Source: Herbaspirillum sp. RV1423
GTDB lineage: Bacteria; Pseudomonadota; Gammaproteobacteria; Burkholderiales; Burkholderiaceae_D
NCBI RefSeq assembly: GCF_000577615.1
Contig: NZ_CBXX010000012.1
Location: 1 to 64,000, forward strand
Length of the DNA stretch: 64,000 nt
Reading direction: 5' to 3'
The notes beneath the pieces are model-generated. The model was not told the origin of the DNA, made no database searches, and saw nothing but the letters and a program-made list of their open reading frames with translations. The position numbers and the translations under genes were made by a program. Positions 42,972 through 55,746 of this stretch are shown piece by piece. The stretch's first letter is position 1. Every line of letters starts with the position of its first letter.

Positions 42972-42995
42972 TAAAAAAGAAAACGGAAGTGTCGA

Positions 42996-43883
42996 TCAGG
43001 TCACGATGCGCAAGGAATAATCGATGGCCTGCACGTCCTTGGTCAGGCTGCCGACCGAGATGCGATCCACACCGGTTTCGGCGATGGCGCGCACGGTTTC
43101 CATGTTGATGCCGCCGGAGGCTTCCAGCACGGCGCGGCGCGCGGTAATCATGACGGCTTCACGCATCATGTCCAGCGAGAAATTGTCCAGCAGGATCGAG
43201 GTCGCGCCCGCAGTCAGCGCTTCACCCAGTTCGTCGATGTTCTCGACTTCAACCTGGATGGTGACGCCGGCGTTGAGCTTGATGGCGGCGGTCACCGCGG
43301 CGGTGATGCCGCCGGCTGCGGCGATGTGGTTTTCCTTGATCAGGATGCCGTCGTACAGCGCCAGGCGCTGGTTCATGCCGCCGCCGACGCGCACCGCGTA
43401 CTTCTGCGCCAGACGCAGTCCCGGCAAGGTCTTGCGCGTGTCGAGGATGCGCGCGCGCGTGTCCTTGACCAGATTGACATAGCGATGCGTCGCGGTGGCC
43501 ACGCCGGACAGCAGTTGCAGGAAATTGAGCGCGCCGCGCTCCGCAGTCAGCAAGGCCCGGGCCGGACCTTCGATGCGGCAGACTTCGGCATCGGCCTTCA
43601 TCAGATCGCCTTCGCCGAATTTCCAGTCGATACGCAGACGCGGATCAAGGCGCGCCATCACCGCTTCAAACCATGGGGCGCCGCATAGGACCGCTTCCTC
43701 GCGCACGATCACGCGTGCATTGACGTATTCGTTTTCCGGCACTAGTTGGCCGGTGTGGTCGCCGCTGCCGACATCTTCGGCGATGGCGAGGTTGACATTG
43801 GCGTCGAAGGCTGCCGCCAGCGCGGCGTCGAAAGGCGCAAACGGATTACGCAGATTGCTGGTACTGCTGACGGTAAGACTCAT
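42996..43883 (-). CDS. nadC: Nicotinate-nucleotide pyrophosphorylase (quinolinate phosphoribosyltransferase)
   Basis: A 295-residue enzyme that converts quinolinate and PRPP to nicotinate mononucleotide, CO2 and PPi. Family marks are [44 protein letters not shown], the IKENHI strand, and the C-terminal [28 protein letters not shown]. Its ATG overlaps the nadA stop by 4 bp, so nadA and nadC are translated together. Confidence 0.97.
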   Translation of the reverse strand: MSLTVSSTSNLRNPFAPFDAALAAAFDANVNLAIAEDVGSGDHTGQLVPENEYVNARVIVREEAVLCGAPWFEAVMARLDPRLRIDWKFGEGDLMKADAEVCRIEGPARALLTAERGALNFLQLLSGVATATHRYVNLVKDTRARILDTRKTLPGLRLAQKYAVRVGGGMNQRLALYDGILIKENHIAAAGGITAAVTAAIKLNAGVTIQVEVENIDELGEALTAGATSILLDNFSLDMMREAVMITARRAVLEASGGINMETVRAIAETGVDRISVGSLTKDVQAIDYSLRIVT

Positions 43884-45019
43884 GCTGGGCCGATTCCTGC
43901 AAACAGTTTTTGTTCATTCTCCAAGGCGCCGGTCGGGCGCACATTGGCTTTCCTTTGCGCCGCGAAATCCAGCATGCGGTCGATGCAGACCACAGCTTTT
44001 TTTCCGATGGTCGGATCAACATGGATTTCGTTGCTGCCGGTTTCCAGCACATGCAACAGGTTCTGCAGACCGTTCATCGCCATCCACGGGCAATGCGCAC
44101 AGCTCTTGCAGGTAGCGCTGTTGCCTGCAGTGGGCGCATCGATAAAGATCTTGCCCGGTGCGGCGGCGCGCATCTTGTGCAAGATGCCGTTATCGGTGGC
44201 GACGATGAACTCCCGGGCGTCCGAGGACTGCACCGCCGCGATCAGTTGCGAGGTCGAGCCGATGACATCGGCTTGCGCGACCACCGCTTCGGGCGACTCC
44301 GGATGCACCAGGATCAGGGCCTTGGGATGCTCCTTGCGCAGCAGTTCCAGCTCGACGCCCTTGAATTCGTCATGCACCAGGCACGAACCCTGCCACAGCA
44401 GCATGTCGGCGCCGGTCTGCTTCTGGATGTAGCTGCCCAGATGCTTGTCCGGCGCCCACAGTATCTTCTTGCCTTGCTCATGCAGGTGCTTGACGATATC
44501 GAGGCCGATCGAGGACGTCACCATCCAGTCGGCGCGCGCCTTGACGGCGGCGCTGGTGTTGGCGTACACCACCACGGTGCGGTCGGGATGGGCGTCGCAG
44601 AAGGCGGTGAATTCGTCGACCGGGCAACCGAGGTCGAGCGAGCATGTGGCGTCCAGATCGGGCATCAGGATGCGTTTTTCGGGACTGAGTATCTTGGCGG
44701 TTTCGCCCATGAAGCGCACACCCGCAACCACCAGCGTCTGCGCGGCGTGGTCGCGGCCGAAACGCGCCATTTCCAGCGAGTCGGACACACAACCGCCGGT
44801 TTCTTCAGCGAGGTCTTGCAAGTCGCCGTCGACGTAATAGTGCGCGACCAATACTGCCTGTTTTTCCTTCAGCAGTTGCCGGATGCGCGCCTTCAGGGCC
44901 TGGCGCTCGCCGGCCGAGGGCGCAGCCGGCACCCTGGCCCACGCGTTGGCTGTGCAACTACTGCCGGTCTCCATCTGCGGCCGCTCAAATTCGACGACCT
45001 TCATTGCGGTTGCTTGCAT
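43880..45019 (-). CDS. nadA: Quinolinate synthase A
   Basis: A 379-residue [4Fe-4S] enzyme that condenses iminoaspartate with dihydroxyacetone phosphate to quinolinate. Conserved elements are [30 protein letters not shown], the [11 protein letters not shown] region and the C-terminal cluster-binding [13 protein letters not shown]. It is the first gene of the nadA-nadC operon. The substrate-supplying nadB is on the other strand about 8 kb away. Confidence 0.97.
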   Translation of the reverse strand: MQATAMKVVEFERPQMETGSSCTANAWARVPAAPSAGERQALKARIRQLLKEKQAVLVAHYYVDGDLQDLAEETGGCVSDSLEMARFGRDHAAQTLVVAGVRFMGETAKILSPEKRILMPDLDATCSLDLGCPVDEFTAFCDAHPDRTVVVYANTSAAVKARADWMVTSSIGLDIVKHLHEQGKKILWAPDKHLGSYIQKQTGADMLLWQGSCLVHDEFKGVELELLRKEHPKALILVHPESPEAVVAQADVIGSTSQLIAAVQSSDAREFIVATDNGILHKMRAAAPGKIFIDAPTAGNSATCKSCAHCPWMAMNGLQNLLHVLETGSNEIHVDPTIGKKAVVCIDRMLDFAAQRKANVRPTGALENEQKLFAGIGPA

Positions 45020-45078
45020 GGCTTAGATGATAAAAAAGCGAGCGAAAAAGACGCATAAAAACGCGCGCCTGAAAAAAA

Positions 45079-46677
45079 TTACTGGATGCCCTGGCTGGCC
45101 AGATAGTCTTCGTAGCTGCCGTGGAAGTCGATGATCTCGTTTTCCTTCACTTCCAGAATACGCGTCGCCAGCGACGAAACGAATTCACGGTCGTGCGACA
45201 CGAAGATCAGTGTGCCGGCGTATTTTTCAAGTGCGATATTGAGCGATTCGATCGACTCCATATCCATATGGTTGGTCGGCTCGTCCATCAGCAGGACGTT
45301 ATGCCTGCCCAGCATCAGCTTGCCGTACATCATGCGCCCTTTTTCGCCGCCGGACAGTACCTGGACCGATTTCTTGACGTCGTCGCCGGAAAACAGCAGG
45401 CGGCCGAGAATCGAGCGCACGGCTTGGTCGTCGTCGCCTTCCTGGGTCCATTGGCCCATCCAGTCGGTCAGCGTCTCGCCCTTGGCGAATTCTTCGGTCG
45501 GGTCCTGCGGCATGTAGCCGACGTTGGCGTTTTCCGCCCACTTGACCAGTCCGCTGTCGGGATGCAGGCCGGCAACGTCGCCGCCGATGCAGCGCAGCAG
45601 CGTGGTTTTGCCGACGCCGTTGGCGCCGATGATGGCGATCTTCTCGCCTGCTTCGACCATGATGCTGAAGTTCTTGAAAATCGGACGATCGTAGGTCTTG
45701 CTGATGCCTTGTGTCTCAACGGCCAGGCGATGCAGCTTCTTCTCGCCGTCGAAACGCACGAAAGGATTGGCGCGGCTCGATGGTTTGATGTCTTCGACCT
45801 TGATCTTGTCGATCTGCTTGGCGCGCGATGTCGCCTGGCGCGCCTTGGATTTGTTGGCCGAGAAGCGGCGCACGAAGTCTTGCAGTTCCGCAACCTTTTC
45901 CTTGGCCTTGGCATTGACCGACAATTGCTGCGCGCGTGCCTGCGAGGACGCCAGCATGTAATCGTCGTAGTTGCCCGGATAAATCTTGAGCGTGCCGTAG
46001 TCCATGTCGGCCATGTGCGTACAGACCTGGTTCAGGAAGTGACGATCATGGGAAATGATGATCATGGTGGAATTGCGCTCGTTGAGCATGTCTTCCAGCC
46101 AGCGGATGGTGTTGATGTCAAGGTTATTGGTCGGTTCGTCGAGCAGGAGGATGTCCGGATTGGAAAACAGCGCCTGCGCCAGCAAAACGCGCAGTTTCCA
46201 GCCTGGCGCCACATTGCTCATCGGGCCTTGATGCTGTTCGATCGCTACCCCCACGCCCAGCAGCAGCTCGCCGGCGCGCGCTTCGGCGGTATAACCGTCG
46301 TATTCGGCGAACTTGGCTTCCAGGTCGGCCGCTTTCATGTAGTCGTCGTCGGTGGCATCCGGATTGGCGTAGATGGCGTCGCGTTCGGACATCGCCGCCC
46401 ACATTTCGGTATGGCCCATCATGACCACGTCCAGCACGCGCATTTCTTCATAGGCGAACTGGTCCTGGCGCAGCTTGCCCAGGCGTTCATTGGCATCCAG
46501 GCTGACATTGCCGGCCGAGGGCTCAAGGTCGCCGCCGAGGATCTTCATGAAAGTCGACTTGCCGCAGCCGTTGGCGCCGATCAGACCGTAGCGGTTGCCT
46601 TCGCCGAACTTGACCGAGATGTTTTCAAACAGCGGCTTGGGGCCGAACTGCATGGTGATGTTTGCCGTGGATAACAC
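45079..46677 (-). CDS. ybiT: ABC-F family ATPase YbiT
   Basis: A 532-residue soluble protein with two ABC domains. Walker A motifs are [10 protein letters not shown] and [10 protein letters not shown], with signature and Walker B blocks [18 protein letters not shown] and [19 protein letters not shown] linker with [19 protein letters not shown] corresponds to the P-site tRNA interaction motif. Length and sequence follow E. coli YbiT (about 530 residues) closely. ABC-F proteins act on ribosomes. It starts with GTG at 46677 after an AAAGG sequence and appears monocistronic. Confidence 0.93.
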   Translation of the reverse strand: MLSTANITMQFGPKPLFENISVKFGEGNRYGLIGANGCGKSTFMKILGGDLEPSAGNVSLDANERLGKLRQDQFAYEEMRVLDVVMMGHTEMWAAMSERDAIYANPDATDDDYMKAADLEAKFAEYDGYTAEARAGELLLGVGVAIEQHQGPMSNVAPGWKLRVLLAQALFSNPDILLLDEPTNNLDINTIRWLEDMLNERNSTMIIISHDRHFLNQVCTHMADMDYGTLKIYPGNYDDYMLASSQARAQQLSVNAKAKEKVAELQDFVRRFSANKSKARQATSRAKQIDKIKVEDIKPSSRANPFVRFDGEKKLHRLAVETQGISKTYDRPIFKNFSIMVEAGEKIAIIGANGVGKTTLLRCIGGDVAGLHPDSGLVKWAENANVGYMPQDPTEEFAKGETLTDWMGQWTQEGDDDQAVRSILGRLLFSGDDVKKSVQVLSGGEKGRMMYGKLMLGRHNVLLMDEPTNHMDMESIESLNIALEKYAGTLIFVSHDREFVSSLATRILEVKENEIIDFHGSYEDYLASQGIQ

Positions 46678-46858
46678 TGAAAAAAGCCTTTACGTATCAA
46701 AGTTGCCCGAAATCGAGTCTGACGAGCCGGGTGTAAACCGGTAATTTTACCATTGCAGGCAAAGTCCGGCGCGCCGGCACTCTGAGCAGGAAAAATGCCC
46801 AGGAATTATTGCGCCGGGACGAGTTCCAACCAGTTCTTCCCATCACCGGACAAGACCC

Positions 46859-47449
46859 ATGATCAAAACGACAACACGACTCCCCGGCAAACGCCTGCGC
46901 GGCCTGTTGGGCGCCGCCATCCTCGCCTGCGGTGCGCTGGCCGCATCCGGCGCCAGTTGGGCGGCCTACAACATCTGGACCAATGAATACACCTTCCCGC
47001 AGCAGGACCTGCAATCGGCGATCGCCACGCAATTCCCGCGCAAGCTGCGTTATATGGAAATGTTCGACGTCAACCTCAGCAATCCGCGCCTGACGCTGGA
47101 CCAAGCAGCCAATCGGCTGACCACGGTGGTGGATGCCCGGATCGACAACAAATTGCTGATGAGCAAGCCGGTGGTCGGCACCTTGTCACTGAGTAGCGCG
47201 CTCAAATATGATGCCGCCTCGCGCGCTGTGCGCCTGGACTCGCCGGCAGTGGAAAAAGTCGACATTGCCGGCGTGCCGGCGCTATACGCGGCACAGATCA
47301 ATGCTATCGGCAACGCCGCCGCCGAACAGATATTGAAGGACTACCCGATCTATACCTTCAAGCCGGAACAACTGGAGATGAACGGCAAACACTTTGAACC
47401 CGGCACGATCACGGTGCTGAACGACGGCATCAAGGTCGAGATCAAGCCT

Positions 47450-47455
<6 letters not shown>
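46859..47455 (+). CDS. DUF1439 family exported protein (YceB-like)
   Basis: A 198-residue protein with an N-terminal signal or anchor (RLRGLLGAAILACGALAASGASWA) and a DUF1439 domain. The domain contains TFPQQDLQSAIATQFPRKLRYMEMFDV and ends with a predominantly beta sequence (GTITVLNDGIKVEIKPL). YceB-type proteins are periplasmic and of unknown function with a lipid-binding-like fold. There is a Cys in the leader, but a lipobox is not clear. It is convergent with ldcA, overlapping by 6 bp. Confidence 0.82.
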
Positions 47456-48962
<1,507 letters not shown>

Positions 48963-49409
48963 TCAGTCCGCAGTAATTTCCGCCCAGCAGTTGGGCGTTT
49001 CATGCAGCACCAGCTTTTGCAGGTGCAGGCCCGTGCCATAGGCATCCTTGTAGGCGGCATTGAGAATGTCGAATGCCGTGCGCGCCAGGTTTTCCACGGT
49101 TGGGATACGGTCGATCACGACCGTTTTGTGGTCCGGCAGGCTGGCCAGGAAATCGCGTACCGGCCGGTCTTTTTCGTACACGAGGAAAGCGTGGTCCCAG
49201 ACATCGACCAGATGCTGTTTTGCCAAGGTCTTGATGTCGGAGAAATCCATGATCATGCCGTTGTCGGAACTGCCTTCGACTTCGATGACCTTGCCGACCA
49301 GAGTGATTTCCAGCGTATAGCGATGGCCGTGCAGGTTGCGGCACTGGCTTTTATGATCCGGGATGCGGTGGCCGGCGTCGAATTCGAGTTTACGGGTAAT
49401 GGTCAGCAT
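48963..49409 (-). CDS. queD: 6-carboxy-5,6,7,8-tetrahydropterin synthase
   Basis: A 148-residue enzyme of 7-deazaguanine (preQ0/queuosine) synthesis that acts on dihydroneopterin triphosphate. It shows the catalytic Cys and zinc His in CRNLHGHRY, MIMDFSDIK and DHAFLV, and the C-terminal Glu in LVLHETPNCWAEI. It lies 22 bp before tadA. queE is 120 bp upstream on the same strand; queC is not in this window. Confidence 0.95.
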   Translation of the reverse strand: MLTITRKLEFDAGHRIPDHKSQCRNLHGHRYTLEITLVGKVIEVEGSSDNGMIMDFSDIKTLAKQHLVDVWDHAFLVYEKDRPVRDFLASLPDHKTVVIDRIPTVENLARTAFDILNAAYKDAYGTGLHLQKLVLHETPNCWAEITAD

Positions 49410-49529
49410 AAGGTCGGTACAAGTGCTCTACAGTTTAAAGGTGGAACCGGATTGTCATCAAGCGCATAGCCGGGCGGCCCCGGCCGCCGACGATGGCAAG
49501 CATTCATGTGTCGCCAAGAGCGGCCACGT

Positions 49530-50165
49530 TCAAGGTATCTGCAGCAACTTGTGGGTCTGGATGCTCAGCTTCCACCTGGGGTTATTCTTGACCAGTTCGA
49601 TCGCCAGCCTGGTATTGCGCGCGGAGTCGGGCCCGTCCATCGGCTGCAGCAGGAAATGCTGGAAATCCAGCGTCTCGTAATCGGCCAGCACCTGGGCCTG
49701 CTGCGGAATCACGACCTTCAGTTCGCTGCCTTTAAAGACCTTCAGCTCGGCCCCCATCTTGGGACTGACGCAAATCCAGTCGACGCCGCGCGGCACCGGG
49801 ATAGTGCCGTTGGTCTCGATGGCGATCTCGAAGCCGACCGCATGCATGCTGGCGATCAGAGCCTCGTCCAGTTGCAGCAAAGGTTCGCCACCGGTGAACA
49901 CTACGTATTTGCTGGCGGCATACGACGCCGGCCACAAGCGATCGATGGCTTGCGCCAGCTCGTCGCTGGTTTTGAACTTGCCGCCGCCCTCGCCGTCCGT
50001 GCCGACGAAATCGGTATCGCAAAACTGGCAAATCGCCTTGCCGCGGTCTTCTTCGCGGCCGGTCCACAAGTTGCAGCCGCTGAAACGGCAAAACACCGCC
50101 GGACGACCGGCATGCGTGCCCTCGCCCTGCAAGGTGTAAAAAATTTCTTTGATGCTGTAAGTCAC
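49530..50165 (-). CDS. queE: 7-carboxy-7-deazaguanine synthase
   Basis: A 211-residue radical SAM enzyme that converts 6-carboxytetrahydropterin to 7-carboxy-7-deazaguanine. Its cluster motif is the extended CX14CX2C form (C31, C46, C49), as in Burkholderia QueE, rather than the classical CX3CX2C. GEGTHAGRPAVFCRFSGC and VFTGGEPLLQ are further marks. It starts with GTG at 50165. queD follows on the same strand, so both probably share a transcript. Confidence 0.95.
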   Translation of the reverse strand: MTYSIKEIFYTLQGEGTHAGRPAVFCRFSGCNLWTGREEDRGKAICQFCDTDFVGTDGEGGGKFKTSDELAQAIDRLWPASYAASKYVVFTGGEPLLQLDEALIASMHAVGFEIAIETNGTIPVPRGVDWICVSPKMGAELKVFKGSELKVVIPQQAQVLADYETLDFQHFLLQPMDGPDSARNTRLAIELVKNNPRWKLSIQTHKLLQIP

Positions 50166-50319
50166 GGTGATCTGGAATGCCGATGGCGCAAAAATGGATT
50201 GAGGGCAGCGGGAATGCCGCTATTCGGACGGCAACCATCAAGTACCGACATATTACCACTCTCCACGCCTGTTTCCGGCTTGCCGCCCGGTTCGCGATAT
50301 GCGAAACGGACGGTTTTCC

Positions 50320-52614
50320 TCACCGCAATTCGAAGCTTTGCTGCCGCACCGTCCGCGAGTCCAGTCCGATCTGGAGATTGAACTCGCCCGGTTCGGCCAC
50401 GTATTGCAATCCTGCGTTGAAGAACTTCAACTTTTCGGCATCGACGGTGAAATGGACGACCTTCTCCTCGCCGGCCTTGAGCATGATTTTGCGGAAATCC
50501 TTCAATTCCTTGACAGGCCGGACCACGGACGCCGAGACATCCTGCACATACAACTGGACCACGGTGGCGCCGTCGCGCCGGCCGGTGTTCCTGAGCGTCA
50601 CGCTGGCGTCGAGCTTGCCGTCGCGGTCCAGCGTGCGCGTCGACAACTTCACGTCGGAGAGGCTGAAATCGGTATAACTCAAGCCGTAGCCGAATGGATA
50701 CAAGGGGCCATTCGCCTCCTCGAAGTACTGCGACGTGTAATTGCCCGGCTTTCCTTCGATGAAAGGCCTGCCGATCCTGAGATGATTGTAGTAAATCGGA
50801 ATCTGCCCGACCGAGCGCGGAAAGGAAATCGGCAGTTTCCCGGAAGGGTTGTAGTCGCCGAAGAGCACGTCCGCAATCGCATTCCCGCCCTCGGTGCCGC
50901 TGAACCAGGTTTCCAGGATGGCATCGGCGTTCTCCCGCTCCCAGTTCAATGCCAGCGGCCGGCCGTTCATCAGGACCAGCACCAGCGGTTTGCCGGTTGC
51001 CTTCAGCGCCGCCAGCAAGGCGTGCTGGCTGGCCGGGATGTCCAGGCTGGTCCGGCTGGAGGATTCATGCGACATGCCGCGCGCCTCGCCCACTGCTGCG
51101 ACGATGACGTCGGCCTGCCCGGCGGCCTTGACCGCTTCGGCGATCATGGCCTCCGGAGAGCGCTTGTCCTGCGTGATCTCCGGCTTATCCCAGTTGAGGT
51201 AATTCAGGTAGTCGACGATGTGCTGATTGTCCGTGACGTTGGCGCCGCGCGCGTACACCAGCCGCGCCTTGTCGCCCAACGCTGTGCGCATACCCTGATA
51301 GAGCGTGACGGACTGTCTGGCGACGCCGGCAGCCGACCAACTGCCCATGATGTCGATCGGCGCATCGGCCAGCGGGCCGACCAGAGCGATGACGCCGGCC
51401 TTTTTCAGAGGCAGTATCTGCTTGCTGTTTTCCAGCAGGACCATCGATCTGCGTGCCACATCCCGTGCTGCGGCGCGATGCAGGCGGCTTTCGGCATTGA
51501 CGTCGGGCGGATCGCCGGCGGCGGCGCCGATACGGCGGTAAGGATCGTGGAACAGGCCCATGTCGTATTTGGCGCCCAGGATTTCGCGCACGGCGTTGTC
51601 GATCTCCGGCTCTTTCACTTCGCCCGACTTGACGAGTCCGGGCAACTCCTGAAGATAAAGGGAGTCATGCATGCTCATATCGATGCCGGCCCGGATCGCC
51701 AGTCTGGCCGCCTCGCGGCCGTCTTTCGCGACGCCATGCCGGATCAGTTCGGCGATGGCGCCGTGATCGCTGATGGTGACGCCCCGGAAGCCCCAATCCT
51801 TGCGCAGCAGATCCTGCATCAGCCAGGTGTTGGAAGTCGCCGGCACGCCATTGATCGAATTCAGTGCAACCATCACGCCGCCCGCTCCGGCGTCGACAGC
51901 AGCGCGGTAAGGGGGCAAGTAGTCCTGGTACATGCGCATCGGGCTCATGTCGACGGTGTTGTAGTCGCGGCCGCCTTCGACGGCGCCGTACAACGCGAAA
52001 TGCTTGACGCTGGCCATCACGCTGTCGGCGGCGGCAAGCGACTTGCCCTGATACGCATGGACGGCGGTCCTGGCGATCTCGGAAACGAGATACGGATCTT
52101 CGCCGAAACCTTCGGATGTCCGGCCCCAGCGCGGGTCGCGCGAGATGTCGACCATCGGCGCGAACGTCATGTCGATGCCGTCGGCGCTGGCTTCCATCGC
52201 GGAAGTGCGCGCGCTCAGGCTGACCGCGTCCATGTCCCAACTCGACGCCTGAGCCAGACTGATCGGAAAAATGGTGCGATGGCCGTGCACCACGTCATAG
52301 GCGAAAAACAGCGGGATCTTCAGGCGGCTGCGTTTGACCGCGGCATCCTGCAAAGGACGGTTGTCGGCGCGCGTCACCGTGTTGAACGTGCCACCGATGC
52401 GGCCGGCGGCGATTTCCTTGAGAAGCTGCGGCTGAGGCATGTCGGAACCGATGCTAATCAGACGCAATTGCCCGATCTTCTCGTCGAGCGTCATCTGGCG
52501 CATCACATCGGCGATGAAAGCCGGTTTGTTGTCCAGCAGCGCGACATTCATGTCGGCCAACGCCAGAGGGCTGGCGAGCCATGCAGCCGCGGCCAGCAAA
52601 TACGACACCTCCAT
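50320..52614 (-). CDS. bglX: Periplasmic beta-glucosidase, glycoside hydrolase family 3
   Basis: A 764-residue exported GH3 enzyme, nearly the length of E. coli BglX (765). It has a signal peptide (MEVSYLLAAAAWLASPLALA), KIGQLRLISIGSDMP, SRDPRWGRTSEGFGEDPYLV, and the nucleophile Asp in TISDHGAIAELI. The second domain has GPLADAPIDIMGSWSAAG and a C-terminal fibronectin-like domain completes it. The ATG at 52614 gives the usual signal peptide; an in-frame GTG at 52692 would add 26 residues. It would release glucose from beta-glucosides in the periplasm. The divergent neighbour opgG makes beta-glucans. Confidence 0.94.
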   Translation of the reverse strand: MEVSYLLAAAAWLASPLALADMNVALLDNKPAFIADVMRQMTLDEKIGQLRLISIGSDMPQPQLLKEIAAGRIGGTFNTVTRADNRPLQDAAVKRSRLKIPLFFAYDVVHGHRTIFPISLAQASSWDMDAVSLSARTSAMEASADGIDMTFAPMVDISRDPRWGRTSEGFGEDPYLVSEIARTAVHAYQGKSLAAADSVMASVKHFALYGAVEGGRDYNTVDMSPMRMYQDYLPPYRAAVDAGAGGVMVALNSINGVPATSNTWLMQDLLRKDWGFRGVTISDHGAIAELIRHGVAKDGREAARLAIRAGIDMSMHDSLYLQELPGLVKSGEVKEPEIDNAVREILGAKYDMGLFHDPYRRIGAAAGDPPDVNAESRLHRAAARDVARRSMVLLENSKQILPLKKAGVIALVGPLADAPIDIMGSWSAAGVARQSVTLYQGMRTALGDKARLVYARGANVTDNQHIVDYLNYLNWDKPEITQDKRSPEAMIAEAVKAAGQADVIVAAVGEARGMSHESSSRTSLDIPASQHALLAALKATGKPLVLVLMNGRPLALNWERENADAILETWFSGTEGGNAIADVLFGDYNPSGKLPISFPRSVGQIPIYYNHLRIGRPFIEGKPGNYTSQYFEEANGPLYPFGYGLSYTDFSLSDVKLSTRTLDRDGKLDASVTLRNTGRRDGATVVQLYVQDVSASVVRPVKELKDFRKIMLKAGEEKVVHFTVDAEKLKFFNAGLQYVAEPGEFNLQIGLDSRTVRQQSFELR

Positions 52615-53026
52615 TCGCTTGCGTGTCCGGGTCGTGCGGAAAATCTGAAAAATACTTAGGCCATCCTGTTTCTTGTCGTAGTCGATTGACACCGTTTATC
52701 CATTGATTTGATTGAAAAAGACGCGGGCATGCGGGGAGCATCAACGCCGTCGACGCCGACGATGCAAGAAGCACGGCGAATCGATGCGCATTGTGCCATG
52801 CAAGCGAAGAATTAACGCCTTTCCTCCGCTCTTTCCGCTCCCTGCTCCCCTTTGCCTGCTGTGATACCCTTTAAGGTTTCCGCCAGAGAGCAAAAACTCG
52901 TCGTGACGTCGAAACGCGAAAGCTTAATGGCAAATATTGCCAGCGGCAACAATAACGCCTCCGCGATTCCGCCATGACAGGCGCGCAAACCACCCCTATT
53001 CCTATCTCGTTTTCCTGGAGAGATTC
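52615..53026. other. Divergent intergenic region, bglX / opgG
   Basis: About 410 bp between divergent start codons, presumably holding both promoters. The only structured element seen is the palindrome TGGCAAATATTGCCA at 52928-52942 (6-bp arms), a possible operator. No promoter boxes could be assigned with confidence. Confidence 0.45.
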
Positions 53027-54619
53027 GTGATCTTCACCGCTGCAAAAATATCCGTGCGTCAAAAAACGAAATCCGCCCTGCGATGCCTGGCACCCGCCTC
53101 CCTGCTGCTCTGCGCCTTGCAGGCGCAGGCATTTTCGTTGGAAGATGTGACCGCCAGAGCGAAGGCGCTGATGGAACAAGCTTATGTTGCGCCGGCCAGC
53201 AATCTGCCGCCCGTCTTCAGCCAGATGCAGTTCGCCGATTACCAGCAGATCCAGCCGCGGCCGGAGAAGTTCGAATGGCGCAATCTTGCCACGCCATTCA
53301 AGCTGGCGTTTTACCACCAAGGCATGCAGTTCAATACGCCGGTGAAGATCAACGAAATCCACGGCGCGCAAATCGATGAGATCAGATACGATCCGGAGCG
53401 CTTCGATTTCGGCAGCCTGGCATTTGACAAGAACGCCACCGCCAAACTGGGCTATGCCGGTTTCCGCGTATTGTATCCGGTCAACAGGAAAGACAAGGAA
53501 GACGAAATCATGAGCGTCCTGGGCGCCAGTTATTTCCGGGTAATCGGCAAAAACCAGGTCTACGGCTTGTCGGCACGCGCCCTGGCGATCGACACCGCCG
53601 TGGCTAGCGGCGAAGAATTCCCCAACTTTCGCGAATTCTGGATCAGGCGGCCGGCACCGAAGGACGAACAACTGGTCATCTTCGCCCTGCTCGATTCTCC
53701 GCGCGCGACCGGCGCCTATCAGTTCACCCTGCGTCCCGGCGAAGATGCGATGGTCGATGTGCAGGCCAGGATATTCCTGCGCAACAGCGTCAACACGCTG
53801 GGCATCGCGCCGCTGACCAGCATGTTCCTATTCGGCCCCAACCAGCAATCGGACCGGCGCAACTACCGCCCCGCCCTCCATGACTCCAACGGGCTGGCCA
53901 TTCATGCCGGCAATGGCGAGTGGCTGTGGCGACCGCTCAACAACCCGCAAAGCCTGGCGGTAAGCGCCTTTCGGATAGACAATCCCAAAGGTTTCGGACT
54001 GCTGCAGCGCGGCCGCGAATTTTCACGCTTTGAAGACCTCAAGGATCGTTACGACCTGCGTCCGAGCGCCTGGATCGAGCCGAAAGGCGACTGGGGAAAA
54101 GGATCGGTGGAGCTGGTGGAGATTCCCTCGCCGGATGAGACCAACGACAATATCGTGGCCTTCTGGCGGCCAGATGCACTGCCTCCCAAAGGCAGCCCGC
54201 TGGAATTCGCCTATCGCATGCACTGGACCATGAACGAACCCGCCCTGCTCGGCAAGGAAGTCGCCTGGGTCAGGCAAACCTTCCATACCGCCGGGGAGTT
54301 CACGCAAGCCAACCTGATTCGCCAACTGGATGGCAGCACCGCGTTGCTGATCGATTTTGAAGGCCCGACGCTGGCCAGACTGCCTCACGACGCCGGCGTG
54401 AGCGCTCAAATCAGCGTTGACGACAATGCCGAGTTGCTCAGCAGTTCCGTGCAGCCCAACTCGGCGATCCAGGGCTGGCGCCTGACGCTGCGCGTGAAAG
54501 TGAAAGATCCCCGCAAGCCGGTGGAAATGCGCGCGGCGTTGGTGCGAAATGGAAAAGCGCTGAGCGAGACCTGGAGCTATCAACTGCCGCCGCATACGGA
54601 AGTTGCCCGGCAAAACTGA
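53027..54619 (+). CDS. opgG: Osmoregulated periplasmic glucan biosynthesis protein G
   Basis: A 530-residue periplasmic protein. It has a Sec signal peptide ([20 protein letters not shown]) and an OpgG/OpgD domain with [34 protein letters not shown] and [20 protein letters not shown]. The GTG at 53027 is chosen because CTGGAGA lies 6 bp before it. OpgG modifies or releases the beta-1,2-glucan backbone made by the membrane glucosyltransferase OpgH. opgH usually follows directly but is absent here; a different, possibly acquired gene group starts 215 bp downstream. Confidence 0.92.
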   Translation: MIFTAAKISVRQKTKSALRCLAPASLLLCALQAQAFSLEDVTARAKALMEQAYVAPASNLPPVFSQMQFADYQQIQPRPEKFEWRNLATPFKLAFYHQGMQFNTPVKINEIHGAQIDEIRYDPERFDFGSLAFDKNATAKLGYAGFRVLYPVNRKDKEDEIMSVLGASYFRVIGKNQVYGLSARALAIDTAVASGEEFPNFREFWIRRPAPKDEQLVIFALLDSPRATGAYQFTLRPGEDAMVDVQARIFLRNSVNTLGIAPLTSMFLFGPNQQSDRRNYRPALHDSNGLAIHAGNGEWLWRPLNNPQSLAVSAFRIDNPKGFGLLQRGREFSRFEDLKDRYDLRPSAWIEPKGDWGKGSVELVEIPSPDETNDNIVAFWRPDALPPKGSPLEFAYRMHWTMNEPALLGKEVAWVRQTFHTAGEFTQANLIRQLDGSTALLIDFEGPTLARLPHDAGVSAQISVDDNAELLSSSVQPNSAIQGWRLTLRVKVKDPRKPVEMRAALVRNGKALSETWSYQLPPHTEVARQN

Positions 54620-54833
54620 TTTCCGGCTGCGCCGTCTCAGGAGCGCGGCGATATACCCGACACATGCTCGCTGCGTTTTGTAATTCGCGATCTGGCCGTC
54701 ACATCACTAAAAGGAAGCCCGTTTTCCTGCGGACATATGTAACAAAGTCGGTTGATTGGAATAAAAACGAAGTCATCAGGGTATTGCTTCTATAAGGCGT
54801 CGACCTTCGATGCCCAACTCTGGAGCCATACAA

Positions 54834-55715
54834 ATGATGAATCAACCCTTTGACCGTCGCGATTTCCTCAAACTTGCTGGCGTGGGCGGCGCTGTTTTAG
54901 CCTCGGGCCTGGGGCCTTGGGGAAGCGCCCAGGCAGCCGCTGGAGAAGACTTCTTCTTTGTCCAGATGACAGACACCCATTGGGGTTTTGAGGGACCACC
55001 CAACCCAGAAGCCAAGAACACGCTTCGCAAAGCGGTGGCAGCTGTCAACAGCCTCGAGCGCCAGCCCGACTTCATCATGTTCACCGGCGACCTGACCCAC
55101 GCCGCTGCCGATGAAAAAGAGCGTCAACGCCGCATGACCGAATTCAAAGCCATCGTCAGCGAACTCAAGGTCAAAGATGTTCGCTTCATCCCGGGTGAGA
55201 ACGACGCCGGACTCGACAACGGTGAAATGTACCAGCATGTCTTTGGCACGGGGCACTACAGCTTCAAGCATAAAGGCGTTCATTTTGTCGCGCTCGACAA
55301 TGTGTCTGACCCTAACGGCCTGATTGGCGAACAGCAACTGGAGTGGTTGCATGCCGACCTGGCTCGGCTCGACAAAACCGCCCCCGTGGTGGTCTTTGCG
55401 CATCGCCCATTGTTTGACATGTACCCGGCTTGGGACTGGGCCACCAAAGATGGCGCCAAAGCGATTGACATCCTGACCCCATATCAAAACACAACCGTGT
55501 TTTTTGGTCACATCCACCAAGAACACCACCAGATGACGGGGCGCATCGCCCACCACGCCGCGGAATCACTGATCTTCCCCTTCCCCTTGGCTGGCAGCCA
55601 GCCCAAGCGGACCCCCGTCGCCTGGGATGCGGCACATCCATTCAAGGGTTTGGGCTATAGCACCATTACCGAGCATGCAGGGGAATCCAAACCTAACCGT
55701 CGTTCGTTGGCCTAA
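54834..55715 (+). CDS. Tat-exported metallophosphoesterase
   Basis: A 293-residue calcineurin-like phosphoesterase. The N-terminus has the twin-arginine signal DRRDFLKLAGVGGAVLASG. Metal-binding motifs are MTDTHWG, FTGDLTHA, GENDAG (the usual GNHD altered), FAHRPLF and FFGHIHQEHH. The substrate is unknown. The ATG pair at 54834/54837 follows GGAG at 54822; an ATG at 54810 is possible. It is the first gene of a unit with a dihaem cytochrome c, an ECF sigma factor and an anti-sigma factor, probably controlled by that sigma factor. Confidence 0.85.
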   Translation: MMNQPFDRRDFLKLAGVGGAVLASGLGPWGSAQAAAGEDFFFVQMTDTHWGFEGPPNPEAKNTLRKAVAAVNSLERQPDFIMFTGDLTHAAADEKERQRRMTEFKAIVSELKVKDVRFIPGENDAGLDNGEMYQHVFGTGHYSFKHKGVHFVALDNVSDPNGLIGEQQLEWLHADLARLDKTAPVVVFAHRPLFDMYPAWDWATKDGAKAIDILTPYQNTTVFFGHIHQEHHQMTGRIAHHAAESLIFPFPLAGSQPKRTPVAWDAAHPFKGLGYSTITEHAGESKPNRRSLA

Positions 55716-55746
55716 GACTCCCCCGTTGGCACAAGGAATCACATCC

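Noticed and set aside
49410-49529. Possible preQ1-type riboswitch before queD
   Set aside because: The interval has no compact pseudoknot pattern or A-rich tail, and the leader before queE (50166-50319) shows none either.
50299-52659. Long + strand frame opposite bglX
   Set aside because: The minus strand encodes a full GH3 enzyme nearly identical in length to E. coli BglX; the + frame is a codon-bias shadow.
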